From Alphaproteobacteria bacterium (GTDB taxonomy: Bacteria > Pseudomonadota > Alphaproteobacteria > Micavibrionales > Micavibrionaceae): a stretch of DNA of 64,000 nt. This document shows positions 9,564-18,088 of this stretch, piece by piece. The notes under the pieces are model-generated. The model made no database searches, was not told the DNA's origin, and saw only the letters and a program-made list of their open reading frames with translations. Location: the NCBI GenBank assembly GCA_020848095.1, contig JADLAT010000003.1:62001-126000 (forward strand), written 5' to 3'. Position 1 is the first letter of the stretch; each line of letters opens with the position of its first letter. The position numbers and the translations under genes were made by a program.

Positions 9564-10844
9564 ATGCTTCTTGATAAAGACCGGATATTCACAAATCTCT
9601 ACGGCTGGGAAGAATCTACGCTAAAAGCCGCCAAAAAACGCGGCGATTGGGATAAAACCGCCGATATCCTCAAAAAGGGGCGCGATGCGATCATTGATGA
9701 AATGAAAGCCTCCGGCCTGCGCGGGCGCGGCGGGGCGGGCTTCCCCACGGGTATGAAATGGTCGTTCATGCCCAAGCAATCGGATGGACGGCCGCATTAT
9801 CTGGTCGTCAATGCCGATGAATCCGAACCGGGCACGTGCAAGGACCGCGATATTCTGCGGAATGAGCCGCATAAGCTGATCGAGGGGTGTCTGATCGCGG
9901 GTTTTGCCATGGGCGCACATACGGCCTATATTTATGTGCGTGGTGAGTTCTATAACGAAGGCTCCACCTTGTGGCAGGCAATTAACGAGGCTTATGATTC
10001 CGGGCTTTTAGGGAAAAATGCCGCCGGTTCCGGCTGGGATTTCGACATCGTGGTGCATCGCGGCGCGGGGGCCTATATCTGCGGCGAGGAAACCGCCCTG
10101 ATCGAATCGATCGAGGGGAAAAAGGGACAGCCGCGCAACAAACCACCTTTTCCGGCCATGGCCGGGCTGTATTCCTGCCCGACCACTGTCAATAATGTGG
10201 AAACCATTGCCGTTGTCCCCACCATTTTGCGGCGGGGCGCAAGCTGGTTCGCGCATCTTGGACGTAATGAGAAAAACGCAGGCACCAAGCTGTTTTGCAT
10301 TTCCGGCCACGTGAACCAGCCCTGCAATGTTGAGGAAATCATGGGCATTCCTCTTAAAGAGCTGATTGAAAAACATTGCGGCGGGGTACGCGGCGGCTGG
10401 GACAATTTGCTGGCCATTATCCCGGGTGGCTCCTCCACGCCGATGATTCCCAAAACGGTTTGTGAAAACATCCATATGGATTTTGACTCCCTGCGCGAAG
10501 TTGGCACGGGGCTGGGGACTGCGGGCGTGATCGTCATGGATAAATCCACAGACGTTATCCAGGCCATTTGCCGCCTGTCGCAATTTTATATGCATGAAAG
10601 CTGCGGCCAGTGCACACCCTGCCGCGAAGGCACAGGCTGGGTCTGGCGCGTAATGAAACGCATGGTTCAGGGCAATGCCAGTGTTGAGGAAATCGACATG
10701 CTCTTTGAGGTCACGAAAGAGATCGAAGGGCATACAATCTGCGCGCTGGGCGATGCTGCGGCATGGCCGGTTCAGGGGCTCATCAAACATTTCCGCCCGG
10801 AAATGGAACGCCGGATCATGGAATACCGCAAGGCGGCCGCTTAA
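9564..10844 (+). CDS. nuoF: NADH-quinone oxidoreductase subunit F
   Basis: NuoF (51-kDa subunit) binds NADH and FMN and carries cluster N3. The glycine-rich [13 protein letters not shown] binds [23 protein letters not shown] follows, and the cluster ligands lie in [13 protein letters not shown] and [13 protein letters not shown]. Its 426 residues match the family. The ATG follows the nuoE stop immediately. It ends the first nuo block: the next nuo gene, nuoG, is 4.7 kb away beyond an RNA gene, a small ORF and the antisense pur genes. Confidence 0.97.
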   Translation: MLLDKDRIFTNLYGWEESTLKAAKKRGDWDKTADILKKGRDAIIDEMKASGLRGRGGAGFPTGMKWSFMPKQSDGRPHYLVVNADESEPGTCKDRDILRNEPHKLIEGCLIAGFAMGAHTAYIYVRGEFYNEGSTLWQAINEAYDSGLLGKNAAGSGWDFDIVVHRGAGAYICGEETALIESIEGKKGQPRNKPPFPAMAGLYSCPTTVNNVETIAVVPTILRRGASWFAHLGRNEKNAGTKLFCISGHVNQPCNVEEIMGIPLKELIEKHCGGVRGGWDNLLAIIPGGSSTPMIPKTVCENIHMDFDSLREVGTGLGTAGVIVMDKSTDVIQAICRLSQFYMHESCGQCTPCREGTGWVWRVMKRMVQGNASVEEIDMLFEVTKEIEGHTICALGDAAAWPVQGLIKHFRPEMERRIMEYRKAAA

Positions 10845-10850
10845 ATAACC

Positions 10851-10879
10851 TTGACATGGTAGGAATTTTATCCTATATA
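10851..10879 (+). promoter_or_regulatory. Near-consensus sigma-70 promoter of the small RNA gene
   Basis: TTGACA (10851-10856) is a perfect -35 and TATATA (10874-10879) a good -10, with the optimal spacing of 17. It begins 6 bases after the nuoF stop. The predicted start, about base 10886, coincides with the first base of the closing helix of the RNA described next. It is the best promoter match I saw in the window. Confidence 0.8.
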
Positions 10880-10885
10880 GGGCAT

Positions 10886-11059
10886 GTTGACGTCTGGCCA
10901 GACGACGTCTTAGACCGGCTGGGCTCCCGATTACCGTTGCGGTAAAGGGGCGCAAGAGCAAAGACAATGCTCAATAAGACGCGCCAGAATAACGGGCGCA
11001 ACCTGACCGGAAGACGTTAAACAACCCGCTGAAAATAAGCATGCGCGCATGTATTTTTT
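10886..11059 (+). ncRNA. Candidate structured small RNA, family not recognised
   Basis: A run of about 135 bases directly downstream of the promoter folds into a closed multi-branched structure and has no credible ORF. The ends pair: TTGACGTCT (10887-10895) with AGACGTTAA (11012-11020), continued by GGCCAG (10896-10901) with CTGACC (11003-11008). Inside are a perfect hairpin TTACCG-TTG-CGGTAA (10931-10945) and an arm GGCGC (10949-10953)/GCGCC (10981-10985) capped by GAGCA/TGCTC (10956-10960, 10968-10972). A hairpin plus T-run at 11039-11059 could end it. It does not match what I remember of SRP RNA, tmRNA, RNase P or the common riboswitches; a divergent 6S RNA is possible from size. It could also be a long 5' leader of the gene at 11212. 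Confidence 0.6.
11039..11059 (+). terminator. Possible weak terminator of the small RNA
   Basis: GCATG-CGCG-CATGT (five pairs including one G-U) is followed by ATTTTTT. The stem is short, so read-through into the 11212 gene is plausible. Confidence 0.45.
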
Positions 11060-11117
11060 AAATTTGGAAAATGTCATAACATTGAAAACAAAAGAAAAAA
11101 CAACATTAGCTAGTTCA

Positions 11118-11146
11118 TTGACAGGAGGCAGGCTCATATTTTTATA
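11118..11146 (+). promoter_or_regulatory. Possible promoter for the 11212 membrane-protein gene
   Basis: A perfect -35 hexamer TTGACA (11118-11123) is followed after 17 bases by TTTATA (11141-11146), a poor -10. The stretch 11060-11200 is AT-rich and otherwise featureless. Confidence 0.3.
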
Positions 11147-11211
11147 GACATAATAACGATAATGTGTATTATTCATGCCTGAAAAGCAGGAAAATCACAC
11201 AGGAGAGTATT

Positions 11212-11664
11212 GTGCCAAAATATATGCAAGGGCGAAAAATGCCGACCGAGACAGTAAGAGAACCAAGTATTTTAAAATATGACCGTGATCGCCCCCAACC
11301 TACACTAACAAAAAGAACAAGAGAGATTGACAATAAGCCCTCGCCTGAAGATGCCAGAGCAGCGCGCAGTTGGGGCTTTAAAAGAACCTTGGGGGCTCTT
11401 GGGTATGGAGTGGGCTCATTGCTGTCTGTTTCAGCCGCTGTTTTCTTTTTTAATCAGGCGGCAAATGACACGCCTTCCTCCATATCTGGTTCAAAACCAA
11501 CAATCTCTGATCGAGTAATCTCGGAAAGCGAAGCTGCGGGATTGCTGGGTTCTTTGTTTTTCGTATCTTCTATGGGTCTGGGAGGTATGGCTATCAGACG
11601 CGGCCTGAGTGCGCATGATCATTTTACCGGTAAAAATTACGGGCAATATACGAGAGAACCTTAA
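11212..11664 (+). CDS. Hypothetical small membrane protein
   Basis: I do not recognise this 150-residue protein. The N-terminal half (to about residue 60) is polar and strongly charged, with many Arg, Lys, Glu and Pro. It is followed by two hydrophobic segments, about residues 64-82 and 110-130, separated by a Ser/Thr-rich loop, and ends in a polar tail. That suggests a two-helix inner-membrane protein with cytosolic ends. I chose the GTG at 11212 because AGGAGA lies 5-6 bases upstream; an earlier ATG at 11164 has no ribosome binding site. The gene is AT-richer than its neighbours. A strong hairpin terminator follows the stop. No function is proposed. Confidence 0.7.
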   Translation: MPKYMQGRKMPTETVREPSILKYDRDRPQPTLTKRTREIDNKPSPEDARAARSWGFKRTLGALGYGVGSLLSVSAAVFFFNQAANDTPSSISGSKPTISDRVISESEAAGLLGSLFFVSSMGLGGMAIRRGLSAHDHFTGKNYGQYTREP

Positions 11665-11704
11665 GCGCAAAGGCCTGCTGCGACAGGCCTTATGCGCTTT
11701 TTCT
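11663..11704. terminator. Strong, probably bidirectional terminator between the 11212 gene and purQ
   Basis: AAGCGCAAAGGCCTG (11663-11677) pairs with CAGGCCTTATGCGCTT (11684-11699) with a single bulged T and a six-base loop, followed by a T-run on the plus strand; the complementary strand ends in a short T-run too. It overlaps both stop codons, so it can end both convergent transcripts. Confidence 0.88.
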
Positions 11705-12511
11705 CTTTCCCACTTCAAAGTAACGCGCCGCATTGTGGAACAGGGCCATGCCTTCAGACTCTTCAGGGAGCCTGCGGCCTTCGCGCCGCGCCTTATCTTT
11801 GGCTTCCATATAATCATCGCGTTGCCAGCTATACATACCGCGCTCCGGATGCGGCATAATCGCCAGAACCTTGCCGGATTCATCGGTAATCGCGGCAATA
11901 TCGTCCATCGCCCCGCTGGGATTATAGGGGAACAGCCCGGCGGCGGGCGTGCCATCGGGCCTAATGAATTGCGCGGCAATCTGGCCGTTTTCACGAAGGC
12001 TTTCCAACACAGCCCGATCCATCATAAAGCGGCCCTCCCCATGCGCCACCGGAATATGCAGGGTTGAAACACCCGCAAGCCAGGGCGATGCAGAATTGAC
12101 CTTAAGATCAACCCAGCGGCATTGATAACGCGCCGTTAAATTATGGGTCACCGCCACCACGCGCTTGCCGTATTGCCCCTCCGGCGCGGGGACGAGCCCC
12201 AGATTGGTAATAATCTGGCAGCCATTGCATATCCCGATGGTCAGGGTGTCACGCTCGACAAAGCGTTTTAACGGCTCCCACAGCGCCAGCTTCATTTTCT
12301 GGGCAAACGCATTGCCTGAACCGGTATCATCACCATAGGAAAACCCGCCGGGCACAGCCAGAATCTGGGCATCATCCAGCACATGAGCATCATCAATCAA
12401 ATCATTGATATGCATTATCTTTCCGTTAAGGCCCGCGCGTTCAAACGCATGCAGAGTTTCCTCCTCACAGTTCAATCCGTATCCGGCCAGAATGAGTGCT
12501 TTTGCGGTCAT
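11690..12511 (-). CDS. purQ: Phosphoribosylformylglycinamidine synthase, glutaminase subunit
   Basis: PurQ is the class I glutamine amidotransferase that supplies ammonia for the fourth step of purine synthesis (FGAR to FGAM). The nucleophilic cysteine is in GICNGCQ and the triad His/Glu in MPHPER. It is about 273 residues, larger than the roughly 225-residue PurQ that works with separate PurS, because it resembles the amidotransferase domain of the large PurL, which suits its atypical PurL partner. I chose the ATG at 12511, a few bases after the purL stop; a TTG at 12520 overlapping that stop is the alternative. The pair runs antisense to the nuo genes. Confidence 0.93.
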   Translation of the reverse strand: MTAKALILAGYGLNCEEETLHAFERAGLNGKIMHINDLIDDAHVLDDAQILAVPGGFSYGDDTGSGNAFAQKMKLALWEPLKRFVERDTLTIGICNGCQIITNLGLVPAPEGQYGKRVVAVTHNLTARYQCRWVDLKVNSASPWLAGVSTLHIPVAHGEGRFMMDRAVLESLRENGQIAAQFIRPDGTPAAGLFPYNPSGAMDDIAAITDESGKVLAIMPHPERGMYSWQRDDYMEAKDKARREGRRLPEESEGMALFHNAARYFEVGKRKSA

Positions 12512-12516
12512 GCGTC

Positions 12517-15420
12517 TCAATACCCTCTCAACGGGGCCTTGTAAGCCTCATCCAGTTTTTCAATTTCAACACTCAAAATATTCTTTATATTGAGTTTATC
12601 ACCATAGGCAACATGACCCACGCATGACACGTATTCGAACCCTTTGAGGGTCTTTTCAAACTTCTCTTTATTTTTCGGCGCTACGGTCACGATAATACGT
12701 CCGGCGCTTTCGGCATAAAGCGCCCTGGCGGGGGGGAGATCAATAGAGGACAAATCAATATCCAGCCCCATTTTCCCGGCAATCGCCATTTTCGCCAGTG
12801 CCGCGCCAAGCCCGCCATGCGAAGGCGCAACAGCAGAGGCAATCAAATGATCGCGCACCGCCCGGCCATAGAGCGTATAAAGCCGTAAATTCAAATGAGA
12901 ATCCACCTCCGGCACGTTATTTCCGGTATGGCCCATCATGTCATAATATTCCGTTGCGCCAAGCTCATCCGCCGTCCGGCCCAAAAGATAAACCAGATCC
13001 CCCACGGCCTTGGGGGCAAGGGAGATTGAATGCTCAATATCCGGAATGACCCCGATTGAGGAGATCAGAACGGTCGGCGGGGCGGAGATTTTAACCGGCT
13101 GCCCCTTGGCATCGAACCCCTTGAAATCATTAAACATGGAATCCTTTCCGGATATGAAAGGCGTTTCATACTTAACGGCCATTTCATAAATGACTTCAAC
13201 CGCACGTTTGAGCTGCCCTAAACGCTCCGGCTCATCGGAGGAACACCAGCAGAAATTATCAAGCAGGGCCAATTGCTTCATATCAACGCCGGCGGCAACG
13301 GCATTGCGCACCGCCTGATCCAGCCCGGCGGCGGCCATGGCGCGCGTATCAATATCGCTATAGCGCGGGAAAAGCCCCTGTGAAAGCACAACACCCTTGG
13401 AGGAGGTCAAAACGGGCCGGGTGATCGACGCATCGGCATAAACACGGCCCGGCCCCTGAAGCGGCCCAAGGACGGCTGTGCCTTGCACATTGTGGTCATA
13501 CTGGGTCGAAATGAACTCCTTTGACGCGATGTTGACCCGGCCCATCATGCGCAAAAGCGTGTCAACATGATCCGCCGGTTCGGCAATATCCGGCTCGGCC
13601 TCTCCGCCGCGCGCAAACGATGTGACAAGCGGTGTTTCCGGATTACCGTCATGCAGGAAGTCCATAGACAGATCCATCAGCGTCTCACCATGCCATGTGA
13701 TATGCGCCCGGCCCGTATCGGTGTACGTGCCGACAACACTGGCCTCCACGCCGCGCCGGGCCAAAAACGCAATCAGTTTTTCGGTGTTCTCCGGCGGAAC
13801 GGCGAGCGTCATGCGCTCCTGACTTTCCGAGATCCAGATTTCCCAAGGTGCCATGCCGGGGTATTTCAGGGGGACTTTCTCAAGCTCCACATGAAATCCG
13901 CCGGATTGCTCGGCCATTTCCCCGACAGAGGACGACAAACCGCCCGCACCATTATCGGTTATCGCGCTGTACCAGCCCTTATCGCGTAATTCCTTGATAA
14001 TCGCATCGGACATTTTCTTTTGCGTGATGGGATCGCCAATCTGCACGGCCGTTGCCGGTGAACCCTCATCAAGCGCCACAGAAGAAAAGGTCGCACCGTG
14101 AATACCATCACGCCCGACGCGCCCACCCGCCATAACAATTTTATCCCCAGGATGGGCTTTTTTAATATGCCCGGGTTTACCGTTTATTTCCCGCGGGATA
14201 AGCCCGATTGTCCCCACGAACACTAAAGGCTTACCCACAAACCGGTCATCAAAATAAACAAAGCCCTGCGGCGTAGGAATGCCGGAGCAGTTTCCGCCCG
14301 CCTCAACACCCTGCACCACACCTTTTAAAATGGTTTCCGGCGAGAGAATCTGGACACTCAAATTCTTATCGCGGTAATATTCCGGCGCCGTGCGCGGATC
14401 GGCCAGACAAAAACCATAACGGTTGATAATGGGTTTTGCGCCCATACCAAAACCGATGCAATCACGGTTCACACCAACGATCCCCGTAATCGCGCCGCCA
14501 AACGGGTCCAGCGCAGAAGGGGAGTTATGCGTCTCGACCTTATCGGTAATAAGATAATCCTCATCAAAGATAATCGCCCCGGCATTATCGGAAAACACGG
14601 AAACGCAGATATCATCCTTGCCTCTTTTGGCACGAATTTCCTGCGTGGCGCGCTTGATATAGCCCTTGTACAAACCGTCTTTTATGTCGTCGATGGGGGA
14701 GGCGAAAATCGTATGTTTGCAATGCTCCGACCATGTCTGCGCCAGTGTTTCCAACTCAATATCCGTAGGGGCGCGCCCTTCATTTTTAAAATAGGCCTGA
14801 ACCGCTTTCATATAATGAAGCGACATCCCGAGCGGCCCACGGCGGGCGCCATCGGCGCTTTTTATACCGGCTTGACCGATGGCCTCCAGCTCGGAATCCG
14901 AAACGTTCAAATCCACGCTATCGGCCGCGCTGCCCTGATTGGAAAGCGTAACTTTCGGGATTACGGCTTCCATGCCGCCCTCTTTTTTAAAGGTCCGGGA
15001 GTTCTTTATAAGAGCCCGTTGAATAAGCGGGTTTGAGAGTTCAGCCGCCAAAACCCGAACGTCATCCTGCTTGAGATCACCCTTTATAAGATACAGCCGG
15101 GAGGAATAGCATTGATTGTCATTTGTTGCGCCGAGCAGGCTCAGCAGCTCACTGGCCGTATGGCCGACATTGTCGGTAACGCCGGGCAAAAAACCGATTT
15201 CCAGAGCCCAGTCAAAATCCTGCGGCATTTCGCCGGTCTTTTGAATGACCGGATTACCCAGAGCAGCGGCAAATTCAGGCATGCCCGCTGCCGGGTTTTC
15301 AGAGGTGAAAACGTCAACCACGCGGACTTTTGCGCTCAAACCCCTTGCGGCCAGAGCCTTTTCAAGGGACTTTCCCCGTCCATCCTCGCTATGGGACAAT
15401 ATTTCAATCCGGTGAATCAT
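12517..15420 (-). CDS. purL: Phosphoribosylformylglycinamidine synthase, synthetase subunit with PurS-like N-terminus
   Basis: The 967-residue protein is the ATP-dependent FGAM synthetase. The catalytic core begins near residue 195 with LGMSLHYMKAVQ, ETLAQTWSEHCKHT and HNSPSALDPFGG, and has the usual duplicated AIRS-like domains. The first 190 residues include LPGVTDNVGHTASELL and a second similar repeat (SNPLIQ), resembling the PurS-dimer-like region that heads the large PurL. No separate purS is seen here. The length lies between small PurL (about 740) and large PurL (about 1290). Starts at 15420 (ATG, family-like MIHRIEI), 15435 (ATG) and 15453 (GTG) are all possible, and none has a clear ribosome binding site. 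Confidence 0.92.
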   Translation of the reverse strand: MIHRIEILSHSEDGRGKSLEKALAARGLSAKVRVVDVFTSENPAAGMPEFAAALGNPVIQKTGEMPQDFDWALEIGFLPGVTDNVGHTASELLSLLGATNDNQCYSSRLYLIKGDLKQDDVRVLAAELSNPLIQRALIKNSRTFKKEGGMEAVIPKVTLSNQGSAADSVDLNVSDSELEAIGQAGIKSADGARRGPLGMSLHYMKAVQAYFKNEGRAPTDIELETLAQTWSEHCKHTIFASPIDDIKDGLYKGYIKRATQEIRAKRGKDDICVSVFSDNAGAIIFDEDYLITDKVETHNSPSALDPFGGAITGIVGVNRDCIGFGMGAKPIINRYGFCLADPRTAPEYYRDKNLSVQILSPETILKGVVQGVEAGGNCSGIPTPQGFVYFDDRFVGKPLVFVGTIGLIPREINGKPGHIKKAHPGDKIVMAGGRVGRDGIHGATFSSVALDEGSPATAVQIGDPITQKKMSDAIIKELRDKGWYSAITDNGAGGLSSSVGEMAEQSGGFHVELEKVPLKYPGMAPWEIWISESQERMTLAVPPENTEKLIAFLARRGVEASVVGTYTDTGRAHITWHGETLMDLSMDFLHDGNPETPLVTSFARGGEAEPDIAEPADHVDTLLRMMGRVNIASKEFISTQYDHNVQGTAVLGPLQGPGRVYADASITRPVLTSSKGVVLSQGLFPRYSDIDTRAMAAAGLDQAVRNAVAAGVDMKQLALLDNFCWCSSDEPERLGQLKRAVEVIYEMAVKYETPFISGKDSMFNDFKGFDAKGQPVKISAPPTVLISSIGVIPDIEHSISLAPKAVGDLVYLLGRTADELGATEYYDMMGHTGNNVPEVDSHLNLRLYTLYGRAVRDHLIASAVAPSHGGLGAALAKMAIAGKMGLDIDLSSIDLPPARALYAESAGRIIVTVAPKNKEKFEKTLKGFEYVSCVGHVAYGDKLNIKNILSVEIEKLDEAYKAPLRGY

Positions 15421-15540
15421 GCCTTTTTTAAGCATAGAGCGCAGAGACTTCACAGTGTTTTTTTTCGTTTTTCAAATATTTTACCTGTGTACTCCGTGAT
15501 TTGTGTGGTTTATAACTGCGGTTAAAGAGAATAGAAGATC

Positions 15541-17616
15541 ATGCCAAAACTGACAATCAACGGAATGGAAATCGAAGTCGAACGGGGGACCAGCATCTTG
15601 CAGGCCGCCGAACAGCTTGGCGTTGAAATTCCCCGCTTTTGCTATCACGACAAGCTTTCCGTCCCGGCCAATTGCCGGATGTGTCTGGTGGAAGTTGAGG
15701 GCGGCCCGCCAAAGCCTGTGGCCTCCTGCGCGATGGCCTGCGGCGATAATATGGTCGTTAAAACCGATTCTCCGATGGTGCAAAAGGCCCGTAAGGGCGT
15801 GATGGAAATGCTGTTGATTAATCATCCGCTGGATTGCCCGATCTGCGATCAGGGCGGCGAATGCGACCTTCAGGATCAGGCCGTGGGCTATGGATTCGAC
15901 CGCTCGCGCTTTTACGAGAATAAACGCGCGGTGACGGATAAAGAACTGGGACCGCTGATTAAAACCTCCATGAATCGCTGTATTAACTGTACGCGCTGCG
16001 TGCGCTTTGCCGAGGAAATTGCCGGCACTCCGGTTCTGGGGCAGCTTAATCGCGGTGAGGATGCCGAGATTTCCACCTTTATTGATGAATTGGTGAAAAC
16101 CGAGCTTTCCGGCAATCTGATAGATGTTTGCCCCGTGGGAGCGCTCACCTCCAAGCCTTACGCCTTCAAGGCGCGGCCATGGGAGCTGCGCAAGACCGAA
16201 ACGATAGACGTGCATGATGCGATCGGCGCGAATATCCGCATTGATGTGCGGGGCCGGGAAGTGATGCGTATATTGCCGCGCCTGCATGAAGACGTGAACG
16301 AGGAATGGCTGGGCGACCGCTCGCGTTTTTCCTATGACGGACTGAATAATGCGCGGCTTGACCGCCCCTATATTCGCGATGCTGAAAGCGGCAAGCTCAA
16401 AGAAGCCAGTTGGGATGAGGCCTTTGCCTTCATCGCGCAGGGTTTGAAGGGCTTGAAAGGCGAGGAAATTGCCGGGCTGGTTGGCGATCTGGCCGATCTG
16501 GAATCGGTAATCGCGCTCAAGGATCTGTTCAAAAGGCTGGGCTCTCCGCATATGGATTGCCGCACGGATGGCGCCAGATTTGATACGTCCAATCGTGCGG
16601 GCTACCTCTTTAATTCCACCATCGCCGGGATCGAACAGGCCGATTCTATTTTGTTAATCGGCACGAATCCCCGCTGGGAAGCCGCACTGATCAACGCCCG
16701 AATCCGCAAGGTTATAAACGAGCGGCGCATCCCCGTCGGCGTCGTGGGAGAGGCGGCGGACCTCACCTATAAATATCATCATGTCGGCGATACACTGGCT
16801 GAGCTTGAAAAAATGGTGGCTGAGCACAAAGGAAAAGCCAAAACCGAGCGGCCCCTGTGGATTATCGGCTCCGGCGTGTTCGCGCGCGAAGATGGCGCGG
16901 CTGTACATCGCCGTTTATACGAACTTGCGGAAGAAATGGGCGTGGTCCGCACCGATGAAAACGGCTCATGGAATGGCTTTAACGTCTTGCACCGCGCGGC
17001 CTCCCGCGTGGGCGCTCTGGATGCGGGCTTTGTGCCGCAGGACGGCGGGCGCGATTTCTCCGAGATTATTCAAGGCACCAAAGACGGCTCGGTCAAGGCG
17101 CTTTATCTGCTGGGCGCGGATGAATTTGACGTGCGCGGGCAGGTGGGCTGGAAAACCTTTGTAATCTATCAGGGGCACCATGGCGATGCGGGCGCGGCCC
17201 GTGCCGATGTTATCCTCCCCGGCGCGGCCTATACAGAGAAAAACGGCATCTACATCAACACCGAAGGGCGCGTCCAATACGCCCGCAAGGGCTCTTCGCC
17301 CCCCGGTGAAGCGCGGGAAGACTGGAAAATTCTGCGCGCGCTTTCCGATGCGCTTTCCGATCAATTGCCCTATGACACGCACGCGCAGCTGCGGGCGCGC
17401 ATATTCGAGCAATTCCCCCACATGGCGCAGGAAGATACTATCCTTCCGGCGGACTGGTCGGCATTTGGCGCGGCGGGTAAAATTTCCGGTGAGGGCTTTA
17501 AAAATCCGCTCTCCGATTACTATTTAACAAACGCCATTTGCCGCGCTTCTGCGACTATGCAATCGTGCAGCACGGCATTTCTGGGGGATCGCTCCTTGGC
17601 GGAAGCGGCGGAATAA
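15541..17616 (+). CDS. nuoG: NADH-quinone oxidoreductase subunit G
   Basis: NuoG (75-kDa subunit) relays electrons from NuoF through several clusters. The N-terminal ferredoxin-like [2Fe-2S] site shows CYHDKLSVPANCRMC and CAMAC. Then come HPLDCPICDQGGECDLQ (His/Cys-ligated N5 region) and CINCTRCVRF with CPVGALTSKPYAF (N4). The C-terminal half is the molybdopterin-oxidoreductase-like fold without a cofactor. The 691 residues are normal for alphaproteobacteria. It starts 120 bases from the divergent purL and begins the second nuo block, so its promoter must lie in that spacer, although I see no clear -35/-10 pair there. Confidence 0.97.
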   Translation: MPKLTINGMEIEVERGTSILQAAEQLGVEIPRFCYHDKLSVPANCRMCLVEVEGGPPKPVASCAMACGDNMVVKTDSPMVQKARKGVMEMLLINHPLDCPICDQGGECDLQDQAVGYGFDRSRFYENKRAVTDKELGPLIKTSMNRCINCTRCVRFAEEIAGTPVLGQLNRGEDAEISTFIDELVKTELSGNLIDVCPVGALTSKPYAFKARPWELRKTETIDVHDAIGANIRIDVRGREVMRILPRLHEDVNEEWLGDRSRFSYDGLNNARLDRPYIRDAESGKLKEASWDEAFAFIAQGLKGLKGEEIAGLVGDLADLESVIALKDLFKRLGSPHMDCRTDGARFDTSNRAGYLFNSTIAGIEQADSILLIGTNPRWEAALINARIRKVINERRIPVGVVGEAADLTYKYHHVGDTLAELEKMVAEHKGKAKTERPLWIIGSGVFAREDGAAVHRRLYELAEEMGVVRTDENGSWNGFNVLHRAASRVGALDAGFVPQDGGRDFSEIIQGTKDGSVKALYLLGADEFDVRGQVGWKTFVIYQGHHGDAGAARADVILPGAAYTEKNGIYINTEGRVQYARKGSSPPGEAREDWKILRALSDALSDQLPYDTHAQLRARIFEQFPHMAQEDTILPADWSAFGAAGKISGEGFKNPLSDYYLTNAICRASATMQSCSTAFLGDRSLAEAAE

Positions 17617-17641
17617 CATTTCAGGAGAAAAGGGTACTAAA

Positions 17642-18046
17642 ATGAGCAAGACAACATTGGAACAGGTTCAGGAATTTCATGAAACCTACGGTCTTCCGGT
17701 TGAAAGCACGCCTAAAATCAACGATGCGAAAACCAACGCCCTGCGGATCAACCTTCTGGCGGAGGAGCTTGACGAGCTGAAAGAAGCGTTGGAGCAGGGG
17801 GACATCGTAGAAGTTCTTGATGCCCTGACCGATCTGCAATACGTGCTGGATGGCGCCTATTTATCCTTTGGCCTTCATGCCGTAAAGCAAACCGCGTTTA
17901 ATGAGGTTCATCGCTCCAACATGTCCAAGCTGGGCGCGGATGGAAAGCCGATCCGGCGCCCGGAGGACGGAAAAGTTCTGAAGGGGCCTGATTATTTCGA
18001 ACCTGATCTGGGGCAATTCATAGAGCAAAAGGAAAAGGCGGCGTGA
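17642..18046 (+). CDS. MazG-like all-alpha nucleotide pyrophosphohydrolase
   Basis: The 134-residue protein has the metal-binding pattern of all-alpha NTP pyrophosphatases (MazG/HisE superfamily): LLAEELDELKEAL around residues 38-50 followed by EVLDALTDLQYVLDG around 58-72, supplying the EExxE and E/DxxxD magnesium ligands. The C-terminal part is polar. Such enzymes hydrolyse NTPs or related nucleotides to the monophosphate plus pyrophosphate; the true substrate cannot be inferred. It lies between nuoG (25 bases upstream) and nuoH (42 bases downstream) with a strong ribosome binding site (AGGAGAAAAGG). It is not HisE in an obvious his context, so no gene symbol is given. Confidence 0.8.
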   Translation: MSKTTLEQVQEFHETYGLPVESTPKINDAKTNALRINLLAEELDELKEALEQGDIVEVLDALTDLQYVLDGAYLSFGLHAVKQTAFNEVHRSNMSKLGADGKPIRRPEDGKVLKGPDYFEPDLGQFIEQKEKAA

Positions 18047-18088
18047 GAACACCGGTCACTTTTTCCTATAAAAACGAGGTTTAGTTAA

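Noticed and set aside
10931..11176. Small minus-strand open frame across the RNA gene
   Set aside because: It runs through the structured RNA and AT-rich spacer, has no ribosome binding site and looks random in composition.
15481..16551. Long minus-strand open frame (over 350 codons) opposite nuoG
   Set aside because: It is the shadow of nuoG, whose iron-sulfur motifs are complete. The antisense translation shows no recognisable domain and no ribosome binding site.
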